DNA from: Halomicroarcula saliterrae
Lineage (GTDB): Archaea > Halobacteriota > Halobacteria > Halobacteriales > Haloarculaceae
Length of the DNA: 64,000 bases
Direction of reading: 5' to 3'
NCBI RefSeq assembly: GCF_031624395.1
Contig: NZ_JAMQON010000001.1
Location: 1,054,001-1,118,000 of the forward strand
Part shown: in pieces, positions 24,894 through 33,293 of the stretch
Layout: each line of letters opens with the position of its first letter
How positions within the stretch are numbered: position 1 is the first letter of the stretch
Program-made: the position numbers and the translations under genes
The notes under the pieces: model-generated
The model's database searches: none
What the model was told of the DNA's origin: nothing
What the model saw: the letters and a program-made list of their open reading frames with translations, nothing else

Positions 24894-25676
24894 CTACGTC
24901 CGCAGGCGCGAGCGAAGGAACCCGGCGACGGCGTCGTTGAACGCCACCGGTCGTTCGACCATCGAGAGGTGGGCTGCATCGGGGACGAGAGCGAACTCAC
25001 CGGCCGGCAGCTCGGCGGCCAGCTCCTCGTGGACGGTTCTGGGCGTGAGTTTGTCGTGTTCGCCACAGAGCGACAGCGTCGGCACGTCGATGTCGGTCAC
25101 CCGGTCGCGCACGTCGAACCGGTCACAGGTCAGGAAATCCCGGCGCGTCACGCGCTGGCCGACCGCTGTCATCCGGTCCCGTGACCGGGAACGCAGCGCT
25201 TCGTCGGTCGCGTGGAAGAGTCGGTCGCGCCCGTGCAGGAACTCGACGGCCCGCTCGAAGTCGTCGTCGAGCCACGAGCAGAGTCCATCGAAGACCGGCA
25301 GTGTCGGGCCGGTCCCGGCGAGGACGAGGGCCTCGGGACGCCACGACGACTCCAGGGCGACCCACTGGGCGAGCGCTCCGCCCAGCGAACTGCCGACGAG
25401 GACGTCGGCGTCGACAGCCTCGGCGACGGCGACCACGTCCTCGGTGTAGGCGTCGACCGTCGCTGTCCCCGGAGCGGTGTCGATATCCTCGGACTCCCCG
25501 TGGCCGCTCAGGTCGAGCGCGACTGCCGGGTGGGCGGGACCCGAGGCCGCGTACTGCTGCCCCCAGAGTCGGTGTGTCGTCCCGCTCCCGTGGACGTACA
25601 GTGTCACCGGTCCCGTTCCGTCGCCGGCGACGCTCCGGTACGCCGTGGTCCGTCCGTGATGGGCGATAGTATCCAT
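24894..25676 (-). CDS. Alpha/beta-hydrolase
   Basis: A 260-residue alpha/beta-hydrolase. The oxyanion region is VTLYVHGSGTTHRLW, the nucleophile elbow GSSLGG, the acid CGEHDKLTP and the His AAHLSMVE. The substrate is unknown; the fold covers esterases, C-C hydrolases and haloperoxidase-like enzymes. The start MDTIAHHGRT at 25676 is chosen because residues upstream in the longer frame (to 25742) do not fit the family. Confidence 0.85.
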   Translation of the reverse strand: MDTIAHHGRTTAYRSVAGDGTGPVTLYVHGSGTTHRLWGQQYAASGPAHPAVALDLSGHGESEDIDTAPGTATVDAYTEDVVAVAEAVDADVLVGSSLGGALAQWVALESSWRPEALVLAGTGPTLPVFDGLCSWLDDDFERAVEFLHGRDRLFHATDEALRSRSRDRMTAVGQRVTRRDFLTCDRFDVRDRVTDIDVPTLSLCGEHDKLTPRTVHEELAAELPAGEFALVPDAAHLSMVERPVAFNDAVAGFLRSRLRT

Positions 25677-25792
25677 GTCCATGCGCACGCGGGGACAGCC
25701 GATAAAAGGACCCGCGGCGTACGGGTAGAGTGTGAACCGCATTCAAGCAACTAACGCAGATTCCCCGTTGTATAGCGGTTTTTACCGATAGC

Positions 25793-25801
25793 TTTATATA
25801 G
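25793..25801 (+). promoter_or_regulatory. TATA element of the DUF7127-like/cdc48 operon
   Basis: The stretch tttatatag in AT-rich DNA, about 28 nt before the ATG at 25826. The spacing supports that start over the ATG at 25817. Confidence 0.6.
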
Positions 25802-25825
25802 TTATCGCACTTACTAATGGTTAGG

Positions 25826-26071
25826 ATGAACACAGACCAACAGTTGTTCGACGAGCTGTCCGTCCGCCGATTCGAGTACGACGACGGCGTCGTGCTCGCC
25901 GCGGACGTGGGCGTCTCCGACGACACCAGCGTGGATGTCGTCGACGACACGGTGATTCTCGTCGCCGGTGACGAGCAGTACGAACAGCCCCTGCCTGATG
26001 ACGGGGACGCACGTGCGTTTATCAACAACGGCGTTCTCACTATCGAACTGTCAGAGGAGGAGGAGCACTAG
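25826..26071 (+). CDS. Small Hsp20/CS-like protein (DUF7127-like)
   Basis: An 81-residue acidic protein whose second half ([35 protein letters not shown]) matches the beta-sandwich end of Hsp20/CS domains, where a G-V-L motif closes the fold. The family (DUF7127, from memory) is typically encoded just before cdc48 in haloarchaea. The stop is 1 nt before the cdc48 ATG, so a functional link such as substrate handing is plausible but unproven. A TATA element (tttatatag, about 25793-25801) precedes it by about 28 nt. Confidence 0.75.
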   Translation: MNTDQQLFDELSVRRFEYDDGVVLAADVGVSDDTSVDVVDDTVILVAGDEQYEQPLPDDGDARAFINNGVLTIELSEEEEH

Positions 26072-26072
26072 A

Positions 26073-28334
26073 ATGAAACTCTCAGTCAAACCACTCAAAC
26101 AGAAAGACGCAGGGCGCGGCCTCGCGGCCATCGACCGGGCCGCGATGGACGAGATGGACCTCGAGAACGGCGACTACATCGTCCTCGAAGGCAAGAACCG
26201 AGCGGTAGCGCGGGTATGGCCGGGCTACCCCGAAGACGACGGCAACGGCATCGTCCGCATCGACGGCCAGCTCCGACAGGAGGCCGGCGTCGGTATCGAC
26301 GACAGCGTGACCGTCGAGAAGGCCGACGTCAAGCCCGCAAGCAGCGTGACGGTCGCCTTGCCCCAGAACCTCCGTGTCCGGGGCAACGTCGGCCCGATGA
26401 TTCGGAACAATCTCAGCGGTCAGGCCGTCACGCAGGGCCAGACCGTCCCCGTGAGCTTCGGCCTCGGCCCGCTCTCGTCGATGTCGGGCCAGAAGATCCC
26501 GCTCCGCATCGCCGAGACGGCTCCCTCCGGGACCGTCGTCATCACGGACTCGACCGAGATACAGGTCAGCGAGAAGCCGGCTGAACAGATACGCGAAGGC
26601 GAGGGCGCGGCCAGCCCCGAATCGCCCGACGTGACCTACGAGGACATCGGCGGGCTCGACGACGAGCTCGAACAGGTCCGCGAGATGATAGAGCTGCCCA
26701 TGCGCCACCCCGAGCTGTTCCAGCAGCTCGGCATCGAACCGCCGAAAGGCGTCCTGCTCCACGGCCCGCCGGGCACCGGTAAAACGCTGATGGCGAAGGC
26801 CGTCGCCAACGAGATAGACGCGTACTTCACGACCATCTCCGGCCCGGAGATCATGTCGAAGTACTACGGCGAGAGCGAGGAACAGCTCCGTGAGGTCTTC
26901 GAGGAGGCCGAGGAGAACGCCCCCGCCATCGTCTTCATCGACGAGATAGACTCCATCGCCCCCAAACGAGGCGAGACGCAGGGTGACGTCGAACGGCGCG
27001 TCGTCGCCCAGCTGCTCTCCCTGATGGACGGGCTCGAAGAGCGCGGCCAGGTCATCGTCATCGGCGCGACCAACCGCGTCGACGCCATCGACCCCGCACT
27101 CCGCCGCGGTGGCCGCTTCGACCGCGAGATCGAGATCGGCGTCCCGGACAAGGAGGGCCGCAAGGAGATCCTGCAGGTCCACACCCGCGGGATGCCCCTC
27201 TCGGAGGCGATCGACCTCGACAGCTACGCCGAGAACACCCACGGCTTCGTCGGCGCCGACCTGTCGTCGCTGACGAAGGAGTCGGCGATGAACGCGCTCC
27301 GGCGCATCCGCCCCGAGCTCGACCTCGAATCCGAGGAGATCGACGCCGAGGTCCTGGAGAAGCTGGAGATCAGCGACGACGACATGAAGGACGCGATGAA
27401 GGGCATCGAGCCCTCCGCACTCCGCGAGGTCTTCGTCGAAGTCCCCGAGGTCACGTGGGACTCCGTCGGCGGTCTCGAAGACACCAAGGAGCGGCTCCGC
27501 GAGACCATCCAGTGGCCTCTGGAGTACGGCTCCGTCTTCGAGGCGATGGACCTCAACGCCGCGAAAGGCGTCCTGCTGTACGGTCCGCCGGGCACGGGGA
27601 AGACCCTGCTCGCGAAGGCCGTCGCCAACGAGGCCCAGTCGAACTTCATCTCCGTGAAGGGGCCCGAGCTGCTGAACAAGTTCGTGGGCGAGTCCGAGAA
27701 GGGCGTCCGCGAAGTGTTCGCCAAGGCCCGGGAGAACGCCCCGACGGTGGTGTTCTTCGACGAGATAGACTCCATCGCCACCGAACGCGGTGGCGGCACC
27801 ACCGACTCCGGTGTCGGCGAGCGGGTCGTCTCCCAGCTGCTGACCGAACTCGACGGCATCGAGGAGATGGAGGACGTGGTCGTCGTCGCGACGACGAACC
27901 GGCCCGACCTCATCGACAGCGCCTTGCTGCGCCCGGGCCGGCTGGACCGCCACGTCCACGTCCCGGTGCCCGACGAAGAGGCCCGACGGGCCATCTTCTC
28001 GGTCCACACGCGCGATAAGCCACTGGCCGACGGCGTCGACCTCAACAGTCTGGCCCGCCGGACCGACGGCTACGTCGGCGCCGACATCGAGGCCGTCTGC
28101 CGCGAGGCGTCGATGGCCGCGACCCGGGAGTTCATCAACAGCGTCGACCCCGAGGACATCGGTGACTCGGTGAGCAACGTCCGGGTGACGATGGACCACT
28201 TCGAGCACGCGCTCGACGAGGTCGGCCCCAGCGTCACGGACGAGACCAAGGAGCGCTACGACGAGATCGAACAGCGCTTCGACACCGCCGAACCAGAACT
28301 GGAAGAGGACAAGGTCGGCCGGACCTTCCAGTAG
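26073..28334 (+). CDS. Cdc48/VAT AAA+ ATPase
   Basis: A 753-residue double-ring AAA+ unfoldase. The N-domain has the double-psi-barrel part [21 protein letters not shown]1 has GPPGTGKT and [15 protein letters not shown]2 has GPPGTGKT and [14 protein letters not shown]. Both have arginine fingers in the [13 protein letters not shown] blocks. It unfolds proteins for the proteasome. The ATG at 26073 follows a strong purine-rich RBS (gaggaggagg) inside the preceding gene's end. The C-terminus ends in KVGRTFQ rather than the eukaryotic tail. Its last 186 bp are the source of the copy at 32281-32374. Confidence 0.97.
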   Translation: MKLSVKPLKQKDAGRGLAAIDRAAMDEMDLENGDYIVLEGKNRAVARVWPGYPEDDGNGIVRIDGQLRQEAGVGIDDSVTVEKADVKPASSVTVALPQNLRVRGNVGPMIRNNLSGQAVTQGQTVPVSFGLGPLSSMSGQKIPLRIAETAPSGTVVITDSTEIQVSEKPAEQIREGEGAASPESPDVTYEDIGGLDDELEQVREMIELPMRHPELFQQLGIEPPKGVLLHGPPGTGKTLMAKAVANEIDAYFTTISGPEIMSKYYGESEEQLREVFEEAEENAPAIVFIDEIDSIAPKRGETQGDVERRVVAQLLSLMDGLEERGQVIVIGATNRVDAIDPALRRGGRFDREIEIGVPDKEGRKEILQVHTRGMPLSEAIDLDSYAENTHGFVGADLSSLTKESAMNALRRIRPELDLESEEIDAEVLEKLEISDDDMKDAMKGIEPSALREVFVEVPEVTWDSVGGLEDTKERLRETIQWPLEYGSVFEAMDLNAAKGVLLYGPPGTGKTLLAKAVANEAQSNFISVKGPELLNKFVGESEKGVREVFAKARENAPTVVFFDEIDSIATERGGGTTDSGVGERVVSQLLTELDGIEEMEDVVVVATTNRPDLIDSALLRPGRLDRHVHVPVPDEEARRAIFSVHTRDKPLADGVDLNSLARRTDGYVGADIEAVCREASMAATREFINSVDPEDIGDSVSNVRVTMDHFEHALDEVGPSVTDETKERYDEIEQRFDTAEPELEEDKVGRTFQ

Positions 28335-28457
28335 GACCGGCCGCCGCGGTGCAGACACGTCCCGACCGTCGCCGAGAGCCCCACAGGCACCGAAGTCACT
28401 GTGACGCAACTTCGGCCTGTGCGGTGTCAGTAGGGGGGAATCGGCCCGGAATCCCCG

Positions 28458-29438
28458 TCAGTCGGCTATCGGACCACCCATCCATTTCGTGACGCGAGCC
28501 GCCAGCGTCTTGCCGACGAGGTCGGGACAGGCGGATTCGTCGACGCGGCTGGACCAGCCGGACCGGACCTGTTTTGCACATGATACTATGTCGTCGATCA
28601 CAGCCTCGTCGCGCTCTCGTTTTCGACGGGCAGTCACCTCGTTATAGAACCCCTCCCGGCGGTCCTCGTGGATGTCCGCAGCGTCGTCCATGAACCAGAG
28701 GAGGCGCCCGAACTCCTCCAGCCAGTCCAGATGGACCCGATAGCGGCCCGCGCTGAACGTCGGCGTCGCGAGCCAGGCGGGCAGCCCGATGACGACGAAC
28801 GGGTACGACGAGGTGATACGGTTCGTCTCCGCCGTATCGACGCCGGTGACGGAGGCGCGCTCGGCCCGGTACATCTTCTCGACCATCTCGTCGTGTTTCC
28901 GTCGGACCTCGGGTCGGTCACCCGCGTGAGGGAGGGCCGTGAGTTCGTGGTAGTAGTCCGCGAGGATTCGCGTGAAACATCGGTCCAACCCGCTCGCGAG
29001 GTAGTCGTACAGCGACGTGAGCGGTCTGATTCCGGTCATCGCCACCAGTTGCCCCGGTTTCGACAGCACCCGCCGGTGGTCGTAGCCGTCGTCGACCAGC
29101 CAGTCGAAGTGGGCGACGTGGTAGATCATGTTGGCCCCGAGTCGGCCCACCCGCTCCCTGTTCTCCGGCGAGATATCCAGGGGTGCCGCGAGATACTGCC
29201 CGGTGATGAACCCGGAGCCAGTCTGTAGGTGGTGGTCCTCTTCACGGCGGACCTCTCGGAGCTGGGACGTGACGTCCTCCCAGTCGCTGCCCAGTGAATC
29301 ACGCATGCGCTCGTACTCCCGGGCGCCGACGTCCTTGACGCCGGAGAACCACTCTTCCCACTCGGCAGTGGAGAGGATCAGGCCCGCCGCGTCCAGTTCC
29401 GCCTTGAGGCGCTGCTGGAACTCGGACTGCTGGCTCAC
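28458..29438 (-). CDS. Class-I isoprenoid synthase-like enzyme
   Basis: A 326-residue all-helical protein. The segment LLWFMDDAADIHEDRREGFY (about residues 250-269) resembles the Asp-rich helix of class-I isoprenoid synthases. A second acidic patch (DWLVDDGYD, about 112-120) and a KMYRAERASVTG helix (about 188-199) fit the fold seen in the loosely defined 'class 1 isoprenoid biosynthesis enzyme' family, which in bacteria often sits in natural-product clusters. Substrate unknown. It is the leftmost gene of the island between the two cdc48 tails and faces away from the 29717 gene across 278 bp that includes an AT-rich tract. Confidence 0.55.
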   Translation of the reverse strand: MSQQSEFQQRLKAELDAAGLILSTAEWEEWFSGVKDVGAREYERMRDSLGSDWEDVTSQLREVRREEDHHLQTGSGFITGQYLAAPLDISPENRERVGRLGANMIYHVAHFDWLVDDGYDHRRVLSKPGQLVAMTGIRPLTSLYDYLASGLDRCFTRILADYYHELTALPHAGDRPEVRRKHDEMVEKMYRAERASVTGVDTAETNRITSSYPFVVIGLPAWLATPTFSAGRYRVHLDWLEEFGRLLWFMDDAADIHEDRREGFYNEVTARRKRERDEAVIDDIVSCAKQVRSGWSSRVDESACPDLVGKTLAARVTKWMGGPIAD

Positions 29439-29716
29439 GACCGCCCACCTCCGTTCCCGCAGGCGGTCAGTGCCAGACCGAGTGGTTGCAGGGTTCTTGA
29501 CTGTCCGTCAGCGTCGTGATGGAGCCGTACGCAGTGAGCCATTGTGTCTGCTTCTGTCTACGCACTGACACCCACGAAAATCTAAAGTATTTTTATTGAA
29601 AATCCAACTATCAGTTCCGGATTTCGTGGCGGTGGGCAGGGACGCCGAAATAGATATGTTTGCCGATTTTCATATACAAAATTATTATTACTGCTGGGGC
29701 ACGGGAATAAACTGCC
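29439..29716. promoter_or_regulatory. AT-rich divergent control region of the island
   Basis: The left half is GC-rich. From about 29570 to 29690 the sequence is far more AT-rich than the core (for example taaagtatttttattg at about 29583-29598 and acaaaattattattac at about 29676-29691). The second tract lies about 25-40 nt before the ATG at 29717 and is its likely promoter. The first may drive the isoprenoid-like gene with a long leader. Confidence 0.5.
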
Positions 29717-30583
29717 ATGGGACTGATAGACCAACTCCAGAACGATGCGTACACCGGGGAGAACAGATGTTCGGCCTGTACGGCGGTCAACACCGTCCTC
29801 GCGCTCGTCGGTGCGGTTCTCGTCGACCGTACCAGTCGGCCACTCATCGGGCGGCGCCGGGCACGGGGTCTGGCGCTTGCCACCCTCGCGATTTCCGGCC
29901 TGTCGATCTGGATTCGGGGGTACCTGGTGCCGAAGACACCGGAACTCACAAAGGAGTACATGCCCCCCTGGATGCTCGCGTGGTTCGACAAGGAGCCGTT
30001 CGAGCCCGACGCCGAGCTAGCCGACGAGGAACGGGAGGCGTTGGGCGACCCCATCGACACTGAGGAGTATCTACTGGACCACGGCGTCGTCACCGCCGAG
30101 GCAGACGGGCAAGACTACGTGATGACCGAGGAGTTCCAGTCGGCCTGGGAGGCCAAACTCGAGGCGCTCGAGGACTGGCCGGACGCCGAATCGGATCCGG
30201 ACGTCGAGCCGGTCCTCGACCTATTTCAGGGGGACTGGTCGAACGACGACGTGGAGTCCCCACGGCTGGACGTCGACGACCACCGGGTCGCGATCATGTA
30301 TCCCGACGGCACCCAGAGCCTCTACTGGCCCTCGTTGACAGCTGTCGAGGCCGACCTGGTGACTGGCGCGGTCCTCCAGGCGTGGGACGAGGAGTGGGAC
30401 GACCTCGACACGTACCAGCGTGCCAAGGTCTTCCAGTCGGTGCGAATCTTCATCGAGACGTGTCCGGACGGCGACGAAACCGTCGTCGGTGAAGACACCG
30501 TGGAGTCCTGCTGCTCGGAACACGAGGTCGCGACAGTGGAGTGTACCGACAGCGGCGACCGACTGGCCGAACTGCCGGCCTAG
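29717..30583 (+). CDS. Two-helix membrane protein with CxxC and CC motifs, function unknown
   Basis: A 288-residue protein. The N-terminus MGLIDQLQNDAYTGENRC carries a CSAC pair at about 18-21. Two transmembrane helices follow (about 22-40 and 49-70), then a short PELTKEYMPPWMLAWFDKEP segment and a large acidic cytosolic domain. The C-terminus has further cysteines (FIETC, ESCCSEH, VECTD). The Cys/His arrangement suggests a redox or metal-binding role. I recall similar haloarchaeal proteins with the same N-terminus but no assigned function. It stands between the isoprenoid-like enzyme and the Tat-exported peptides. Confidence 0.65.
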   Translation: MGLIDQLQNDAYTGENRCSACTAVNTVLALVGAVLVDRTSRPLIGRRRARGLALATLAISGLSIWIRGYLVPKTPELTKEYMPPWMLAWFDKEPFEPDAELADEEREALGDPIDTEEYLLDHGVVTAEADGQDYVMTEEFQSAWEAKLEALEDWPDAESDPDVEPVLDLFQGDWSNDDVESPRLDVDDHRVAIMYPDGTQSLYWPSLTAVEADLVTGAVLQAWDEEWDDLDTYQRAKVFQSVRIFIETCPDGDETVVGEDTVESCCSEHEVATVECTDSGDRLAELPA

Positions 30584-30914
30584 GTGCCCTCGCTGGCCGT
30601 CGGGCCGGTTCGGCCACGCCAGTTTTCCTCCGTGTGGCAGTCCCCGACGGGCCCGTCTCAGCGCCCACGGCCCTGTCCCTCGCCAGCTTCTGTCGTGTCG
30701 CTGCGATGGACTCGCTTCCTTGTGCCACGTGGGCCTTCGGAGCAGTGCCGTCAGGATAGTAAACCGGGGTGGTGGCCCCTCTGCAATTCTTCGCGGGGGG
30801 CGTCCGTCCGCCCCTTGCGGGCCGCCGTGTCCGTGAGTCACCTACCGACGCAGCCGGCCACCGACGGATTCGTGGTCTGCCGAATCAACCGTTCGCCGAG
30901 GGACCGTGGCGGTG
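30584..30914. other. GC-rich intergenic element, no gene supported
   Basis: Open frames here lack acidic halophilic composition. A hairpin-forming stretch (GGGGGGCG around 30797, CGCCCC around 30810) and a GCCAC...GTGGC pair (about 30614-30640) suggest structured DNA or RNA. It looks like a haloarchaeal intergenic repeat, but no second copy lies in the window. Confidence 0.3.
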
Positions 30915-30927
30915 TTCTCAGTAGTGG

Positions 30928-31218
30928 TCAGTAGAACCCGTTTCCTCCTAGATCTGCGGGCACACACTCGCAAACAAGTTCAGGGGGTTCACCATATGGA
31001 TTGCTAATATACCCCTCCTTCTCACACTCGTCGCCATCACAGTCGTCTGGTGAACAATCAGGGCACAAATCATCCGTGTTGCTAGCGCTAGCGGTGCCCG
31101 TCGCGGCAGTGCCGACAACACCCATCGCGGTTGTCGCAGCGGCCGTCCGTTTGAGCATATCGCGACGACTTGTTTGACCTGCCTGTTCGTCCGAACCGTC
31201 TTTCGGTTTCGCTGTCAT
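30928..31218 (-). CDS. Tat-exported small Cys-rich protein, copy 1
   Basis: A 96-residue precursor. Twin-arginine signal SRRDMLKRTAAATTAMGVVG with probable cleavage after TASA (about residue 45). The mature part of about 50 residues has six cysteines in the order C-x2-C-x4-C-x4-C...C-x-C, many acidic residues, and ends GNGFY. A secreted peptide such as a microhalocin, a metal-binding peptide or a modified natural-product precursor is possible; none is proven. The start is set at the ATG at 31218, since the upstream in-frame part lies in the promoter. A TATA-like gatattaaata lies at about 31244-31254. Confidence 0.7.
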   Translation of the reverse strand: MTAKPKDGSDEQAGQTSRRDMLKRTAAATTAMGVVGTAATGTASASNTDDLCPDCSPDDCDGDECEKEGYISNPYGEPPELVCECVPADLGGNGFY

Positions 31219-31243
31219 GATACATATACACCAATTCAATAAT

Positions 31244-31254
31244 GATATTAAATA
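31244..31254 (-). promoter_or_regulatory. TATA-rich promoter of Cys-rich peptide copy 1
   Basis: The stretch gatattaaata lies about 26-36 nt before the start codon and is identical at 31717-31727 upstream of copy 2. Confidence 0.55.
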
Positions 31255-31351
31255 ATATTCCATTGACGATAATGCGATTTATATCGGTGGCTATGTCGTA
31301 CGCTCGAACGCGCCACCTGTCTCGCCGCGACGAGTAGCTACGAGACCGGAT

Positions 31352-31383
31352 GAGAATCAGGCGCTGAAAGCGCCCCGGTTCTC
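31352..31383. terminator. Hairpin 3' of Cys-rich peptide copy 2
   Basis: Inner stem GGCGCT/AGCGCC with a GAA loop, extended by GAGAA/TTCTC, placed 9 nt beyond the stop of copy 2 on the minus strand. A second identical hairpin is at 31825-31856. It could be a terminator or a processing element; there is no long T run after it. Confidence 0.4.
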
Positions 31384-31391
31384 AGGAGTGG

Positions 31392-31691
31392 TCAGTAGAA
31401 TCCGTCGTCTTCATACTTTTCGGGGGGTTCACAAAAGCACCCTCCCATCCCGGGCCAAAGTATAGGGTCATAATACTTACTCACACACTCGTCGGCATCA
31501 CAGTCTTCTGGTCCACACTCAGGGCAATCACGATCTCTGTCAGGGATATTATGGACCGCGCTAGCGTTGCCCGTCGCGGCAGTGCCGACAACACCCATCG
31601 CGGTTGTCGCAGTGGCCGTCCGTTTGAGCATCTCTCGACGACTTGTCTGACCTGCCTGTTCGTCCGAGTCGTCCTTCAGTTTCGCCGTCAT
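31392..31691 (-). CDS. Tat-exported small Cys-rich protein, copy 2
   Basis: A 99-residue paralogue of the gene at 30928-31218. The Tat signal is almost identical (SRREMLKRTATATTAMGVVG, cleavage probably after ASA). The mature part keeps the six cysteines (DCPECGPEDCDADEC, then GCFC) and the closing DGFY, but the spacer between the Cys blocks differs in sequence. Conservation of cysteines and ends with a diverging middle suggests selection on a folded secreted peptide. Start at the ATG at 31691, with the same promoter as copy 1. Confidence 0.7.
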   Translation of the reverse strand: MTAKLKDDSDEQAGQTSRREMLKRTATATTAMGVVGTAATGNASAVHNIPDRDRDCPECGPEDCDADECVSKYYDPILWPGMGGCFCEPPEKYEDDGFY

Positions 31692-31824
31692 GATGCATAT
31701 ACACCAATTCGTTAATGATATTAAATAACATTCCATTGACGATAATGCGATTTATATCGATGGCTAAATATTACTCTCGAAAGCGCCACCTGTCCCGCCG
31801 CGACGAGTAGCTACGAGACCAAAT

Positions 31825-31856
31825 GAGAATCAGGCGCTGAAAGCGCCCCGGTTCTC
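31825..31856. terminator. Second copy of the unit hairpin
   Basis: The same GGCGCT/AGCGCC hairpin as at 31352-31383, now with no peptide gene to its right. It marks the remnant boundary of a lost third unit. Confidence 0.35.
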
Positions 31857-32070
31857 GGGAGTGGCTCGCGGGCAACGGGACCGGACGTACGGTGGGGGAG
31901 TTTCAGTCCTTCGGACCATGCGAACGGCCCGCCGTTCCGTGAGCGGGGTCGGCACTGAGTCAGTCCGGCGACGGCGCTGCACGACACCGACGCGTACCGC
32001 CCTGTGAGTCCCGTGGCCGAGAGGGCCACACAGCCCCGACGCTCCGGCCAGGGAGGCCTGTCACACCATC

Positions 32071-32274
32071 GGTCGGAGAGTCCGGCAAGCCACCTATTTA
32101 ACGACTCCGTCCCCACTGTCCGGTTGGCTGAACACCGCAGGCGGTCACGCCGAGGAAGACCACGACGGAGAGCATCACGAACACCGGAGTCGGTGGCCCC
32201 GCATCGCGGCCGTCAGAGCCAGTACGCTGTATCTGGGGCCGAGTTCTACTTCGTGGGACTCGACCTCGTGCCGC
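32071..32274 (+). pseudogene. Decayed 5' fragment of a coxC-like gene with its promoter
   Basis: It aligns with 34870-35077, the promoter and first about 50 codons of the intact coxC gene. The matching blocks are a tatttaac TATA region, the gt(c/t)(a/c)ggttggctgaac start region without the ATG, cacgccgaggaagaccacgac, and the FVGLDLVP segment at 32251-32274. The reading frame is broken early, but the last 20 codons read in frame (EFYFVGLDLVPLF) into the following cdc48 tail. Divergence from coxC is much greater than that of the adjoining cdc48 piece. Confidence 0.75.
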
Positions 32275-32280
32275 TTTTCA

Positions 32281-32374
32281 AGGACATCGGTGACTCGGTG
32301 AGCAACGTCCGGGTGACGATGGACCAGTTCGAGCACGCGCTCGACGAGATCGGCCGGACCTTCCAGTAGGACCG
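32281..32374 (+). pseudogene. Copy of the cdc48 3' end with 93-bp in-frame deletion
   Basis: 32281-32355 matches 28153-28227 at 73 of 75 positions, and 32356-32374 is identical to 28321-28339, including the stop and following bases. The missing 93 bp lie between two direct repeats GTCGGCC in cdc48. The encoded tail is [20 protein letters not shown], then LDEIGRTFQ. It cannot work alone and marks the right edge of the island. Confidence 0.85.
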
Positions 32375-32494
32375 CTCGGAACCGCGAAATCTCGCGTTTT
32401 CTCGTTTCCGGGACCCCGATAGCTCCCGCCTGACCGCGTTTCGTTCACCGCTCGATGCGTTAATTATAATTGGTTCCGAACGGTTGGCTGACAT

Positions 32495-33289
32495 ATGAGT
32501 GCCCTCCCAGGAGTAGCACTGGCCGGAAGCATGTTCGACGCCGTCTTCCGGCCCGAACGGTTCGTCTCGGTCCGCCGGGAAACGGCGTTCCGAACGAGGC
32601 TCGGCCTCGCGAGACAGGTGGTCGGCCTCGTCGCGTTCTACGTCTGGAACGTGTTCCTGTACGCGCTCCCGCTGACGCTGGCCGGCATCGGATTCACGTC
32701 GACCGCGTCGGCCCCGGAGTGGTTCGCCGCCCTCGCGCCCGCGACTGTGGGTGACCCCGCCGGCCTCTGGCGGCTGCTCGTCGGCCTGTTCCAGAACTCG
32801 GCGTTTCTGACTATCGCGACGGCGGTCGTGCTCGTCTCGTATCACGGGGCAGTGCTCGTGAGCAGGGGTTCTGGCGGCCTACTGGAGAGCGTCCATACGG
32901 TCGTCTACACCACGGGCGCGTATCTGGCGGCCATGTTCACCGGGGTCATGTTCCTGAGCACGACGCCGGGGCTGGAGACCGCTGAGACGCTCGTGTTGAA
33001 CGTCCAGAAGGCCGGTTTCTACGCGGTCATCGACTGGCTCGGTGCCGATGTCGCCCTCCCCGGCGGCCGTCCGGGCCAGCTGGTCGTGGGCGGCCTCACG
33101 ACGACCGGCGAGCTGATTCTGGCGCTGCTCGTCGTCGCCAGCCTCTACTTCGTGTACTCGCTGTACCTCGGTGCCCGTATCAACCACGGGATGGACCGCC
33201 TGCAAAGCACCGCTGTGCTGGTCGCCATCTCCGCGGCCCCGGTCATCTACATCGCCGGCTCCGTGGTGTACTCCACCGTATTCCTCTAA
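32495..33289 (+). CDS. YIP1-like multi-pass membrane protein
   Basis: A 264-residue protein with about five transmembrane helices. An N-terminal FRPERFVSVRRETAFR amphipathic stretch is common in prokaryotic YIP1-family proteins. The intramembrane residues carry no obvious catalytic group. It lies 4 bp before the PH-domain gene and is probably cotranscribed with it. An AT-rich promoter (ttaattataattgg, about 32460-32473) lies 22-35 nt before the start. Function unknown. Confidence 0.65.
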   Translation: MSALPGVALAGSMFDAVFRPERFVSVRRETAFRTRLGLARQVVGLVAFYVWNVFLYALPLTLAGIGFTSTASAPEWFAALAPATVGDPAGLWRLLVGLFQNSAFLTIATAVVLVSYHGAVLVSRGSGGLLESVHTVVYTTGAYLAAMFTGVMFLSTTPGLETAETLVLNVQKAGFYAVIDWLGADVALPGGRPGQLVVGGLTTTGELILALLVVASLYFVYSLYLGARINHGMDRLQSTAVLVAISAAPVIYIAGSVVYSTVFL

Positions 33290-33293
33290 CAGC

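Larger units (their letters stand above)
30915..31862. repeat. Tandem duplication of a peptide gene with promoter and hairpin
   Basis: Two units of about 464 and 473 bp (30915-31378 and 31379-31851) share the same order: ttctc, peptide gene (minus strand), AT-rich promoter, a GCGAGTAGCTACGAGACC-like segment, and a hairpin. A third unit boundary (ttctcgggagtgg, 31852-31864) shows that another copy once followed. Confidence 0.85.

Noticed and set aside
26082-28409. 775-codon open frame antisense to cdc48
   Set aside because: The AAA+ motifs on the plus strand decide the coding strand; the antisense product has no family features.
30584-30914. SRP RNA or RNase P RNA
   Set aside because: None of the conserved core motifs (such as the SRP S-domain GGAA loop set or the P RNA core) could be found.
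32004-32369. Functional 121-residue protein
   Set aside because: The first two thirds are out of frame relative to coxC and Arg-rich; only the junction part reads in a meaningful frame.
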